A stretch of 64,000 nt of DNA from Boswellia sacra (lineage: Eukaryota > Streptophyta > Magnoliopsida > Sapindales > Burseraceae): contig SNVD02013723.1 in assembly GCA_013180625.2 (NCBI GenBank), forward strand, positions 496,001-560,000, given 5' to 3'. The notes beneath the pieces are model-generated. The model saw nothing but the letters and a program-made list of their open reading frames with translations, had not been told where the DNA came from and did no database searches. Made by a program: the position numbers and the translations under genes. This document shows, piece after piece, positions 43,140-54,512 of the stretch; positions within the stretch are counted from its first letter, which is position 1, and the number at the start of each line of letters is the position of its first letter.

Positions 43140-44036
43140 TAGGGTTCTTCTAGAGCTGATGGAGGGGAGGCTAGTATATTTCCAACCTCCATCATGCAAG
43201 TTGAGTTACGGGCATTAAACCTTTTTGTTTGCATTAAAATGTTGCCTAACACTCATCATGGAAAGGTTTCAAAGGAGAGGACCACCCTTTTATATGCATT
43301 TAAGCATGGGATGTCAATTAACGTGGGACAGTTAATTATGGATAACATCATCCATTGCATTCGAGCCAAGACCACTAGAGGACTCCCACATCCATCTCTC
43401 ATCATATCTCTTTGTCGAGCCGTTGGTGTAGTTATCGATGTATATAAGGAGAGATCACCCCATCGGCCTATCATTGATATGCGGTTTCTTTAGACATTTT
43501 AGTGTGCACGCGTGAATGCTATCATGAGATAGTAGCTACCGCCTCCGTCTAGCCCATTGACCACTTCTCAATAGATGGATCGGTTTAAGCATAAGCTTCA
43601 AGAGACTCAATGCGAGCTTGCTATGGTTTGATAAGATGTTACTTATGTCTAACAAATGGCTACCTACATGATGGCAACCCAGTAGGCATTTTAGTAGTTC
43701 TTTATTAGTCAGAGGGCCTCTCCCAACTTAATTGCACCTCCCCCACTTTTTGCTGAGGATGAGCGACAACCCACTGAGGAGCTTTTTGAAGACCCGACGA
43801 CCGATGAGGAGGATGATACGATAAGGGTAGATGATTTTGTCTACATAGGTGCATGTGATGATGACCTTGGTGCTGACCTTAGTGATGTTTTGGGCGATGA
43901 TCTTTAGGATGATTAGGATCCGATCGACTCTTGAGTTTTCAAGGAAGTTTTCTAATATTTTTTCTTTCTTTCGTTGTTTTGTGCACATTGAGGACATTAT
44001 GCTTATTAATATTGGGGGTGCTTTACTTTATTAGTG
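43140..44036 (+). pseudogene. E1 third-ORF relic (plant transposon protein domain, Athila env position)
   Basis: The frame 43194-43493 has KMLPNTHHGKVSKERTTLLY, FKHGMSINVGQLIMDNI and LPHPSLIISLCRAVGV. This matches the domain often annotated as putative plant transposon protein (in Athila ORF3): the pattern is a P-x-S/T-H start, then ALLLYA-x-x-x-G-x-SINVG, then a P-SLI-x-x-LC block. A later acidic segment (43740-43910), then CACATTGAGGACAT (43984) and a G-rich GGGGGTG, are the usual Athila 3' signals. Stops make it a relic. Its role in the element is unknown. Confidence 0.65.
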
Positions 44037-45007
44037 ATTGTTTGTTTTTTAGTTTGTTTTCCATATGATGTGTGCTTGTAGTTCTTCAAAAGAAAAAAAA
44101 GTTCTTGCTCGCACTGTGATGGTCAATGATAGGATGATGGTTAACATAGATAACTAGATAACACCTAGAAATTGAAAAATTTTGCATCTAATCTTTGGAT
44201 TTGATTTCATTGATAATTTTGTCTTATTTTTAATTCCTTGAATATCATTTGAGCACATCAAGTCATGACCATTGAAATTGATTTTTGATTCAAAGAAAGC
44301 TTATGTAATGCAAACGTTTTATTGGACTTCAAAAAGATTCTAGAACTTGCTTGATTGTTGCTTGAGGCGAAATCATAGACAACTCAACATTAGGGAAATG
44401 ATTTAGGCCATCTTTGGATCGTTTGTGTCTTTCAAGCCAACCCATGATTTAAATTGATCCCTAATTGTCTCCTTTGGGCCTATTTTAGCTTTTTTCTTTC
44501 TTAACTTATAAATTTATCTTAGCCACGTATGGAATGTATCTAAACAGTGTCTTTTACTCATAAACATGTAAATCTTTCAAAACTTTTGTTGTTTTTGCAT
44601 TGATGAGGATGTATAAGTGAGGATGGATGGTGTATTGATATTATTTTATACAGCTAGATATGCAATTTTTGAAATTTAGTTCGTTGTAGTTTCGATTCTT
44701 TGTATTATTCTCTCCATTAAAAAAAGAAAAGAAAAAAAAACTTGGATAAGTTGGTTTCATAGCCTTTTTAGTTTAAGCAAGTAAGTTCTTAGGGATGTCT
44801 TAACATCCGGTACCCTAAGGCTAACTGGCTTAGGAGTTACTAGCTAAAAGCTTATTACACGAACTAGAAAGAAAGCTTAAGAAAATCAACATTGCACTAT
44901 CCAGTTAAAAAATTAAAAATAAAAATAAAAATAAAAAGAGAAAGAGAAAAAATCTTACAATCAATCAAAAGAACTTAGAATATAGGGTTATGAGTGTATT
45001 TGCAGTA
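44037..45007 (+). other. E1 3' non-coding region up to the LINE insertion
   Basis: No gene. A block around 44805-44905 is the inverted relative of the E2 3' region (CCTAAGGCTAACTGGCTTAG against the E2 text at 34080). It ends with the LINE target duplication AGTGTATTTGCAGTA at 44993-45007. Confidence 0.6.
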
Positions 45008-45119
45008 GGTCTAGTGGTATGATTCTCGCTAGGGTTTAGGATCGACTAGGGAGAGGGAGAAAATTTTCTCTCAATTAGGGTTGCCGGAGTTACTGTTCAC
45101 CAATTTGCGAATCAGCCTT

Positions 45120-45720
45120 TCAAATCTACATATGCTGTAGATCGGGATATCCTGAGACAACTTTTCTTCTGGGCCGCCCTCAGTTTCTGGCAGAAAAACG
45201 GTTGAAATTACAAAAAAAGGTTTCAGATTTCACTATTTATCGCCGACGGCGAGCGAGTGGGACATCACCTTTACCATCATCGTGTTGGTCTTGACTCGAT
45301 CTACAAGTTTTCTTTCATCAGCACCACCAGATTCATGCCGTAACACCTCCGTTGAAGGCCACAAAGTTTCAGATTTTTACTATTCACCACCGCCTGCCGC
45401 CTATCACCGGCGAGTGGCTTCTCACCTCCATCAAATTCTTGTAGATCAGGCGACGTTCTACAAGTTTCCCTTCATCAGCACCACCAGATTCGCGCCGCAA
45501 CACCTCCGTTCAGGGCCTCAAAGTTTCGGATTTACTATTTGCCACCACATTTCACCGGAAAACGGCGAGTTGTATCTCACCTTTACCACCATCTAGTAGA
45601 TCGGGCAACACTGACCAACTTTTACTTCTTGGCCGTCATCTGATTCCAACCAGAAACCCCTCAAATCGCCGCTTCTTCAATTCGGATATTACTGTTCATT
45701 GCGGTGGTTACTATTCATTT
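45120..45720. repeat. Tandem units of about 157 bp in the LINE 5' region
   Basis: Two good copies start TCTACAAGTTT at 45300 and 45457, each with CATCAGCACCACCAGATTC and AACACCTCCGTT. More diverged copies lie on either side (from about 45129 and 45597, each with GTAGATCGGG). Confidence 0.75.
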
Positions 45721-45808
45721 ACCGGAGACACTGTTCATCAGCCCCGCCCAGTTTGTTTTTCAGCTTATTTCATGCATCTTTGCTTGTTGGTCGATTTCCT
45801 GATTCCTT

Positions 45809-46918
45809 GTGGTTTGGTCAATGGATCCGCATAAGACTAATTGGGCCGACAAAGTTAAGATTACCGATTCGAGTAATCGATGCAAACTGCTAGGAATTAC
45901 TCCCAAGAAACCGGGTACAGTGCTTGAGATCCCGGATGAGATCGTTGATGAAAATGTGACCGAATGGCGTAGATGTCTTGTTGGTTTATTTCCGGGATAT
46001 GTGATGCCTTTTCATGCTGCTCACTCGTTGGCCATGCATGCATGGAAATCCAGTGGCTTGGAGGACGTCCGTTCCACAAACAAGGGGTTTCTCATCTTCC
46101 ACTTCCAAACGGAGGAAGAGGTTCATAACATAATTGCTCGCGGTCCTTGGATGTTCGGAGGTAAAATAATTATCTTACAACCTTGGAACCCGCATTTAGA
46201 TTTTAATGCAAATCAATTGAGGTATATTCCTGTTTGGATCCGATTATATGGCCTGCCTTTCCCTTTGTGGACAACCAAAGGTCTTAGCATTGTTTCCAGC
46301 ATGGTTGGACAACCTATGTCTTGTGACAAGATGACTTCCGATCTTTCCAGATTGGAGTATGCGAGGGTATGTGTTTTTCTTGATGCAAAGCGCCCTCCGA
46401 TCCAGAACTTTGAGTTCAAGTGCAAACTCTCTCCTGAGCCCATCCAAATTGAAGTCGAATATGAGTGGATTCCAAAACATTGCTCCAAATATCACAGGTT
46501 TGGTCATCGTTGTCCGAAACCGGCAAAGACTCCAGTCCAGGATAAGATTGAGGCTAGCACCTCTGATAGCACCCCTTCTGATGTTGCTATTCCAGCAGAT
46601 TCTTTAGTGCAAGTTGTGCCTTCTAAGGCTGCTACAGTTTTGAGCACAGAGTCAGTCTCAGAATCTGACTCTCTATCTCCTTTTGCGACCGACCAAGGTA
46701 AGCTTTTGGGTACTATCCATTATTCAACCAATCGCGAGGCATCTGTTTCGTCAGGGCGGATAAACACAGGACAACCTCTTGAGACTTCTTCCTCCCGTTT
46801 TGAGCCTTTGAATAGGCTGAGTGATGAGGACCAATCTGATAGGATTGATCATACTCATACGGACACCCCAGCTACCCCGGTAAAGAAGGGTAAGAAGAAG
46901 AAAAACAAGAACGGCTGA
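45809..46918 (+). CDS. LINE ORF1 protein (DUF4283, zinc-knuckle variant), 369 aa
   Basis: Plant L1 ORF1 proteins bind element RNA. Residues about 40-190 form the DUF4283 domain: WRRCLVGLFPGYVMPFHAAH, GFLIFHFQTEEEV, GPWMFGGKIIILQPWNP, RYIPVWIRLYGLPFPLW. Next come MTSDLSRLEYARVCVFLDA and the pre-knuckle IQIEVEYEWIPKHC. The knuckle reads C-S-K-Y-H-R-F-G-H-R-C, where the family has C-x-x-C, so one zinc ligand is Tyr. The C-terminal third is Ser/Thr/Asp-rich and ends in a Lys-rich tail (KKGKKKKNKNG). The frame is complete with no stop. The true start may be the second Met (MDPHKTNW, residue 4), which fits better with known ORF1 starts. Confidence 0.88.
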   Translation: MVWSMDPHKTNWADKVKITDSSNRCKLLGITPKKPGTVLEIPDEIVDENVTEWRRCLVGLFPGYVMPFHAAHSLAMHAWKSSGLEDVRSTNKGFLIFHFQTEEEVHNIIARGPWMFGGKIIILQPWNPHLDFNANQLRYIPVWIRLYGLPFPLWTTKGLSIVSSMVGQPMSCDKMTSDLSRLEYARVCVFLDAKRPPIQNFEFKCKLSPEPIQIEVEYEWIPKHCSKYHRFGHRCPKPAKTPVQDKIEASTSDSTPSDVAIPADSLVQVVPSKAATVLSTESVSESDSLSPFATDQGKLLGTIHYSTNREASVSSGRINTGQPLETSSSRFEPLNRLSDEDQSDRIDHTHTDTPATPVKKGKKKKNKNG

Positions 46919-47170
46919 AGCTCTTGTATTTTTATGATTCAAACCGTTTGTTGCCATTTATCATTTATGTTGTTAAGGCCGTTTATGGCCTTTTTACTTT
47001 GTTTTAGGCCGCTTGTGGTCTATATTTTTTGATCTTTTGTTGGATTGTGTGTTTGGACTTTACGTCCTTCTTGTAATTCTTGGGGTATGCCCCTCGGATT
47101 TTTGTACATTTTAATTTTTTTGGATTTATATTACTAAGTAACTTTTCCAAAAAAAAGTGTATTTGCAGTA

Positions 47171-47786
47171 ACAATGAGTGGTTGTTAAAATACAAAAAGG
47201 GAAGTGAGTTCAGTTGAAGTTTGATGCTGTTGTAATGAAAACATTGGCTGATGAGAGTTGAATTTTTATAAAGTTCTGAGGGATTTTATATGCTTTACGA
47301 GCAAATTGAACTGAAAAATTTGACTCCTTCCATACCCTTATTACCCTAGCCATACATTACAAGTTTTGAAAAGTCCTACTTGATCTTTGGTGTTGAATTT
47401 GTTTACATTAGTAGAGAGTAGCATGATTAGCAAGCTTATGGAATCTCAGTTTTTTTACAACACATAAAAAATTGATTTGACTTATTTTGTTGCATAATCT
47501 CATTTGAATTACAATCAATGATTTGAGATTGCCTCATTACACACGTACTTGAGGAATTGGAAATGGACTTGACCGATTATGAGTAAGAATCCTAGATGAT
47601 TTGCAAGTTTCAAATTTCTTTTTAGTTATAAATGATGCAATCTTTTAGGCCAATCATAGTGTTAAATGCAAGTCCAAATTTGAACAAATAACTTATGATT
47701 CAATTTTGTTTGTCTTCTTTTATTTAAATTTTTATTGATTGTTTGTTTTGCTCGAGAACTAGCAAAATATTAAGTTTGAGAGTATT
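47171..47786 (+). other. E1 3' end before the LTR, with purine tract
   Basis: AT-rich and without a gene. TAAGTTTGAGAGTAT at 47771-47785 matches the Athila purine-tract region (usually AAGTTTGGGGGTAT) and sets the LTR start close to 47786. Confidence 0.65.
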
Positions 47787-50404
47787 AGTTAGTTGAATTT
47801 TATTAATTAATTTACTCACCTTAAATTTAATTTTTGATCAATTATTGAGTAAAAATTAGTGAAAATAATGCACTGATAAAGTTAATTGTAGATTTTCAAA
47901 ATTAAATCTGATTTGTAATAAAGCACAGCATAAACAGGAGTTAAAGGGCTTAAAGAAGAAAATTTCAAGATTTCAGAACCAGATAAGCTACGCTCTAGAC
48001 GCAAGTTCCCCAAAAATAGATTAAGAATCAGAGACATTGAGCTCCCACGCAACTTTAGCTGTGCTCCTGCATTAGTTCGTACATGGAAAAATTCAAAAAT
48101 CCTATTTCAGCTAGGATTCATATATCGTCCCATATAAAGTATAAATAGGCGTATTTTAGGTCTTTTCGAGGGTTAAAGAGAAGTCATTAAAGGTGCTTTG
48201 GAGGCCAAGAAATCGGACTACAACTCTTAAAGGCACAAATCAAGTTTGAATCTTGAAGGAATCATCAAAATTTCTAGTTCTTTCTTCTCTCTTTGTACTC
48301 AACGATTTCAATTCGATTTTGTGTTGTTTCTCTTTACATTATGAACTAAATTTCTTTTTCTAGGGTTAGGATATTGCCAAGTTAATACTCTAATTATTTT
48401 AATTCAATATATTGATGTTTATTCAATCCTTGTTAAATGAATTATTCATATGCTTAATTAGGGGTGGGCATTTTTACCCGACCTGATATGACCCGATCGG
48501 GTTTACTCGACCCGAATCGGGTTTCATCGGGTACATATGTTTTTATTACCCGAATTGGGTATAAATTAGGTACATATGTTTCATTGGGTATATATACGTC
48601 TTTACCGATTAGGACCCAACCCGATTAAAAAATTTTCAATTTTAAATAATTTTGACATGTGGCAAAATACTATTTGTTGTTTCAAATGTTTAGTATAGGC
48701 TCACACACACACGATAATGAGTATATATACGTCTTTATCTAAACCCTACCCTCCCCAATTTCAGAAACAAAGACATGTAGCCTATTCTGTCTCTTCTCTC
48801 TTCCATCTCCCCTCCTTCCTCCCTTATGAAAATGGTCGTCGCTCGCTGCCGCTGTTGCCATTGTCTCACCTTCCTCTCCTCTCCTTCCTCCCTAATCTGC
48901 TGCCTCTCTCTCCCCTCCTTTCTCCTTTGCAAGTTGCGAAACCTTTATCTCTCACCCCTTTCTCCCCTCCATTGCTGCCGCATGCCATCTCCTTCCTCCA
49001 TTCAAGTCAAAATCACTGCGGCCATCTCTTTCATCCCTTGAAGCCAAAACCATTAGCTACCATCTCTGTCACCTAAAGGTTAGTCTCAAATCCTTTTTTT
49101 TGCTTGTGAGGTATTATGGAAGAGATTATAGTAATTTTTTATGGTGGATGTATTGAAATCATGGTGGGAAATCAAAGATTTCTTGAAAAGATGAAGTTTA
49201 TTTTGTAGAGGATGTGCTGAAGTCAAAATGTTTCCTTGTTTAATTTTGTAATTTCTTTGTAGATTATTTAGATTTTAGCAGTGGCTTTGGAGATGCCAAA
49301 TATAAGTTTAATCCATGCCTACTTGACTATCTTATTGTCACAATGGATCAAATGGAGTCTAAGATTTATTGATTAGAAAAATTGATGTATCTGTAAGTGA
49401 ATTTTAGTGTTCGATCAAGGATTCAAGATTATTTTTTGGTTGATAATAATATGTTTTTGTCTTTTTTTTATTATTTGTTTGATTATTTTGTTTTTTAGCA
49501 TTATTTCAATTTCATATAGATAATTTATTATATTCTAAGCAAGTAATTAGTAAATATAAAGGAAAAAACCTAAAAACATTATTGGGCTCAAGCCCAAAAT
49601 ATGTAACTAACCATTTTCCAAAATTTGTATATAGCAATTTTGGACAAAAGCCCAACCCGTATAACCCGATGTTACCCGATCGACCCGAACCGATGAAACC
49701 CAAGTAAGTTTTAAATATTAATATACCTGACGTCGGATACAAATCTACATTACCCGAACCCAATTCGAGTTCATGTGATCGGGTGCAAATCCGACCCAAC
49801 CTGATAATTGCCTACCCCTATGCTTAATGCATGTGATTGTATGGCCAACTATTGCATGAAATTGAGAGATAAATTAGATTTGGAAGTTGATTTATATTAG
49901 TCCTTGATTAATTTATCATAATTCACATGAGATAGAGATATGATTGTGATTTGTATAACTGTGTGTTATTTTTTGTGTTTAATGGATAATTATAGGTTTT
50001 TAGATATGACAGATATGTGATTCTCCCTACAATTATACATTGTTATTGCTTGAGAAAAAGTAACAATTAGTTTAGTGAACTTGGTTGTCGACAAGTGAAT
50101 AAACATTGATTAATTTGGATTGAAATAATAGAATGGATAACTTAGGTGAAACCTGATACCCTAGATCTTAATTCATTGGATTTTTTTTAATTTAGTTTGA
50201 ACGTTATTTATTTCTTAGTGTTTAATTTTTATCCAGTTATTTAGTTAGTTAATTCTTTTAAATTTGCTATTAAAAGTTTATTATTCAAATAAAATCAGAG
50301 TTAGATTAAGTTTAGTAGTTAATAACCAATCCTCGTGAGAACGATACTCATTCATCGTTATATTACTTGTTCAGATTCTGTGCACTTGAAGATTTTGCTT
50401 AACA
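47787..50404 (+). repeat. E1 3' LTR carrying a hAT element
   Basis: Aligns with 16606-18058 from AGTTAGTTGAATTTTATT to TGCTTAACA at 50404. It is longer because of the hAT insert at 48459-49820, and it lacks the MITE. A TATAAATAGG lies at about 48142-48151. Confidence 0.85.
48459..49820. mobile_element. Non-autonomous hAT element, 1.36 kb
   Basis: Inverted termini TAGGGGTGGGCA and, at the other end, the complement of TAGGGGTAGGCA (11 of 12). The perfect 8-bp target duplication TGCTTAAT lies at 48451-48458 and 49821-49828. Subterminal regions on both sides are full of CCCGA/TCGGGT repeats (ACCCGATCGGG, GACCCGAACC), the likely transposase-binding sites. The 5' LTR of E1 has the empty site. No hAT transposase or BED finger is seen. 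An open frame of 119 codons (48717-49076) is low-complexity Pro/Ser/Leu and probably not a gene. Confidence 0.92.
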
Positions 50405-50580
50405 CTTGTGCATCAACTCCACAAGTAAATCATCTCATTTTTCGCTAGGTATTAGTTAGTTCTTTTTTTAACTTGTACATTGAAAGTGTGTTTTTTATAG
50501 TCTTATAGAGATAGCTCCTCCAAATGCTCCAATTAAGGGTGATGTTTGTAAACTTCTAAATTGGATGGGAAGTAGAGATG
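50405..50580 (+). pseudogene. CACTA TNPA-like second gene, exon after the E1 insertion
   Basis: After the E1 LTR the outer CACTA gene resumes. The exon at about 50509-50580 reads IAPPNAPIKGDVCKLLNWMG and then SRD. If the inner CACTA element and one ATG duplication are skipped, the frame runs straight into VVAKGQIVATDPQALVHH at 54513. Family members have a comparable G-x-VxATxPxxxVHGxPL block. Confidence 0.65.
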
Positions 50581-53500
50581 CACTACAAGAAAACTAGGCT
50601 TATGTGTCACTTTATTTATGTTCGTTTGTAGGAAAGTGACATGTATACTCTAGTCAAACTCAAGTAAATTCATAGGTGTCACTCTTCCGAGAGTATGTGC
50701 AAATTTTGTTGCAAAATTTTATTAAGAGACTAGTATAACAATTAAAAAATTAAAAACTCACTATATCCCAAACCTTAGTTCACCATCTCTCTCTCTTTTA
50801 TCCCTCATTTCGAGCATTGAACAATTTCTCATTAAAAAATTTATCATCTCCCCTCTTCTCTAGCCCTTTCCCTCTCATATTTGCTCTCAGATTCATGTTC
50901 TCTCTCTCTCTCTCATATTCTTTTTTCTCTTCGCTCTTTTTCAGATTTCTCTCTTCTCAATCTAAGATTTAAGAACACTCTATTTTGGTGTTGCTAGGGT
51001 TTTCTCTCTGTTGAAGTTATCTACACTGCTGCAATCAAGAAGTGGCGAGAATATTCAACAAGTGGAGTGTTAGTCTAGTGAAGCAACAACACTAAAGCTC
51101 TCCTTTGATTTTGTTTACGGTTATTTGTTACTATTGGTAGAGGACTCGATATTGTGATGTGCTCTCTTTTGATTTTGTTTACTTTAATTTTTACAGATTT
51201 CAAGAATATTTTAATGATAATAATACAAGCAATGATTGATTTTATATTCCAGTGATGTAATTTTAACATCATTATCTTTTAGAGATTTAGGGTTTTTGTT
51301 TCGAAATTTGGGGTTTTTAATATAATAGACTTTGTTTAGCTTTTTTTAGTAATGGGATTTGTTTGATGATGTAAAGTAAGGTAAGTAATTAAACAACAAA
51401 GATCCTGCAACTTTTCTCTCTTTTCTTTCTATTATGTTCTATAACAAGTTTATTTAATTGATTAATTAATTTTAAACATATATTTGGGTACTTCTATGCA
51501 TGTGATTCCCTATTTATAGATTCTTAGTTTTTAGGGTTATTCTTTTTTCCTTGGTTGAGAAGATTCGATTAAGTTGAAAAGTTAGTTTATTAGTTTTATT
51601 ATTGTTGTGTAATATATGTGTGTATTTTGCTCCACCAGGTGTTTGACTAAATGCCAATAACAGAATGTGAGGTGCTTTTTTAACTTTTTGTGGGTTTGAA
51701 CCTGAAATTATTTAGTAACTAAGCTGGCAAAAAAATTGAACTTTTTTTTTCAAATTTTTTGTGTTTTGAAGTGCTAGATCGTCTATTTAGTCCATCTTGA
51801 AACTTTTAGATTCACCTTTAGCTTCATTTTTTTATCTTCTATGGATTTGAGCCCTTTTCCTTTACTTTTTGTGATTATTGTTTTACTGTAGGGGGCCCAA
51901 CTAAATTGCTTTTGTAATTCACTACCTTAACCAATTAATAGATTCTTAGCCAATCACAATCATGTTTAATACTTGGAGGCTTGATTACGTTGGTAAGAGT
52001 TATTTATAGTATATCGAAGAATCACGTTTCAAATCAAAGTTTGTTTACAACCTCCATGGCAATTGTTTTTTAGAAAAGAAAATATAACAATAACCCACTA
52101 ATATTGCTTGTGAATATATAGACGGTTATTTGGTCAGATTAATTTGATAACCAAATTAATCATAGCTACTCTATTTTATTTCTATTTTTTCATTATTAAT
52201 TATTGTGAACGTTTTTATATAGTTATATTATTGTGATCATTGACATTTCAACAAAGTGCTTTTCAAAGTTATTAAAGAGGGTTGGGTAGTGAGTCAAGTT
52301 GTATACATGTCTTAAATTTACTTGATGTCATTTCATCAAGGATTGTTCTTAGTGGCCATTTTGGCTATTTCAAATTCTGAGTTGGAGTCTTTTTGCGGCA
52401 GATTCAAAATTTATTCTGTTGTTTTAACTCTTTCAAATTTAAATTAATTTGCATTGAATATTGATGTGTTTGGACTTGGAAATTGTTATTTTGATGAGTT
52501 TTTTTACAATTGCTGAAGTTGCTTGTACCAATCAAAAGAGTAAAACAATAATTCTAACTTATTTATATGATATTTCGCATTTTGTTCACTTGTGTCCAAA
52601 ATTCTTTTACATTCTAAAATTAATTTGAATAATATGTGTATTAAAAATTAATTTCATAGAGCTTGTTCTATGAAAATTTTAGATAATTAGATTTGAGTCT
52701 AAGTTTGGTTTCTGTTGTCTCTTATTTGATTTTGCTCCCTTATCCCTTTTTGACCTTAATTCCAAAATTTAAACAAATGGTAATTTTGTAGCTTGTATCG
52801 TAAATGGGGCTGGCATTTTCCAATTACTTGGTTGACTATTCAATACTAATGATGCAAATGCTCTTTTATTTTTAAATGAATTTTCATTTTTAGTCAAATA
52901 TTGGTACATGGGCAGCTTGATTTCAATTAAAAAAATAAATAAAAGATAGTAACCAATTGACAAGCCTATTTACTTATTCAAAACTCTATTGGAACCACGG
53001 AGGTTATTTAGTGTCTGATATTATACATATCTCTTTAGCTTTTAACATATTGGTTTATTTTAATCATAGATTTTCTTTCATACTTTCAGGGTGGTGACAG
53101 ATTAGTCATGAGACTTACGGATTTGTATATGTGATGGTTTGCCTTTGATTCTAGTCATACAAAGCTAAAAATTAGGATCTATCTCTTAGCAGCTACATGA
53201 AATTAAGCGTGATGGTAATCAAATTGTTGAATTTAATGATATTTTTGAAAAACTTCGTTAAAGAAAGTTAAATTTGAGAAGAAAATATTTATGTAACTTC
53301 GACTTCTATGGTTAAGGTGCTAATTTAACACACTAATGAGAATGTTATGTTGTAGTTTTTTATTTACAAGAAGCTTATAGATTTATATGATTGAAAGTGC
53401 TTTTGCTCTAGCAATGACGTTCCTCGTTAATGTGTTGTTATTTTTGTGAGTGGTGAAATTTGCAATTCCTCAAATTTTGAATCCAAAAGATCAAGATAGC

Positions 53501-54509
53501 TATAAGGACTTGGATTTAAACAAAACCTCATCTTTGCTTAGAATATGTGATATGACAACTCTTTCCTTAAAGTTTTTAAAACGTTGTTGTGATCTTGGTA
53601 CTTGTTTCTACTGGATACTGCCTTTTCATTTCACATATTTTGAGGTACTATATGCAGTTGTTTTCATGATACTAGTTTATATTTATTCGCAATTGGAGTT
53701 TGAAACTTTTTGCAATTACATTGTTGACATTAGGTCGAAACTAACCTCGACAAGAACTTATGCATGGCAGTATTTTATGTAGGTATTGTACCAACTGATC
53801 TAGGTCGTTGTGTCTCTAATTTCCTCCAGCCTTTTAAAGGATCAGATTTCATAATGTCAAGGTGTTAAACATCTAGATGCATTCGATTAAATTTCACAAT
53901 GCTATTGGTTCAACTCACTTATGTGTATTAATAATAAAAGCTTGGACTTGCTTGAGGTTTTTGTGTGGATTTAGAGTTATTGTTGAGTTGCTACATAAAA
54001 ATTGATTGCTTATTTACATTATAGTAGTTGCTGCATTTGTGTTTATTGCTTATTTGAGGGTATTGTAGAGTTGCAATATTTGTGTTTCTATGTTTTTACT
54101 GTAATTATTCCTGAGTTATTGCATTTTGTGTAAATTTAACATGTTTGTCCACTTATTTGTTGTCTTTGGGATTTGTGTTATTACCGACAAGTAGTGTTTT
54201 TTCTTAAACAAGCTTTAATTTAGTTTCAGTGAAAAACCAACAAGTACGTTACAAACTAACATGTCGTCTTGTCCCATTATGTTTCTGACTAACACAAATA
54301 TGTGTGTCGGCTCCTAGATGACACGTAAGAGCAATTATTAATCCAGATTCCTGTCACCTTGCTGACTGACATTTAAGATTGTGTCAGGTTGACCAAACGA
54401 CACGTATAAGAATATGTGTTACGAAGTTTTAAGTCACGTGAAAACCGACATGTCTGTAAATACGTGTCATTTATATCAGCTGACACATAAGACCATTTTT
54501 CTTGTAGTA
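50581..54509 (+). mobile_element. Second, non-autonomous CACTA element (3.93 kb) inside the first
   Basis: The left end CACTACAAGAAAACTAGGCT and the complement of the right end (TACTACAAGAAAAATGGTCT), each followed by TATGTGTCA, form inverted termini of about 30 bp. A 3-bp target duplication ATG lies at 50578-50580 and 54510-54512. Subterminal GTGTCA/TGACAC motifs are repeated near both ends (50605-50690 and 54300-54490). The last base of the right terminus is A where CACTA elements have G. No Transposase_21 or Transposase_24 text is found inside. Orientation is given by window order only. Confidence 0.88.
50690..54290. other. Interior of the second CACTA: no recognised gene
   Basis: CT-rich stretches at 50785-50960, followed by GGTGTTGCTAGGGTTTTC, look like a plant 5' UTR. 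An open frame of 110 codons at 53450-53782 has a hydrophobic segment (CFYWILPFHFTYFEVLYAVVFMILVYIY) but no family resemblance. The interior is otherwise AT-rich. It may be a captured host fragment or intron-rich decayed sequence; I cannot tell which. Confidence 0.4.
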
Positions 54510-54512
54510 ATG

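Larger units (their letters stand above)
45008..47156 (+). mobile_element. LINE (L1-like) with ORF1 but no ORF2, 2.15 kb
   Basis: A 15-bp target duplication AGTGTATTTGCAGTA (44993-45007 and 47156-47170, the first A shared with the poly-A) brackets the element, and its 3' end is an oligo-A. The 5' region consists of diverged units of about 157 bp. One complete ORF1 (45809-46918) is followed immediately by a 235-bp 3' UTR with repeated GGCCGTTTATGGCC-like text. No endonuclease or reverse transcriptase is present, so it must have moved with the machinery of another LINE. Confidence 0.88.
16606..50404 (+). mobile_element. Athila-like Ty3/gypsy retrotransposon E1 (host of later insertions)
   Basis: LTRs at 16606-18058 and about 47787-50404 share long blocks (for example CAGGAGTTAAAGGGCTTAAA). 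Next to the 5' LTR is a tRNA-Asp-type PBS, TGGCGCCGTTGCC. Gag, protease, RT, RNase H and integrase blocks run in the plus direction at 18182-23460. A plant transposon-protein (Athila env-position) fragment lies near 43200, and a purine tract lies before the 3' LTR. Flanks are CTTGC (16601-16605) and CTTGT (50405-50409), a target duplication with one change. Subtracting nested insertions leaves about 12 kb, normal for Athila. All frames are degenerate. Confidence 0.9.

Noticed and set aside
45282..45596. 104-codon frame in the LINE 5' region
   Set aside because: Arises from the repeated 157-bp units; no family resemblance.
48717..49076. 119-codon frame inside the hAT element as a gene
   Set aside because: Low-complexity Pro/Ser/Leu composition from a CT-rich stretch. 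It lacks any hAT transposase feature, and a second frame over the same bases is equally open.
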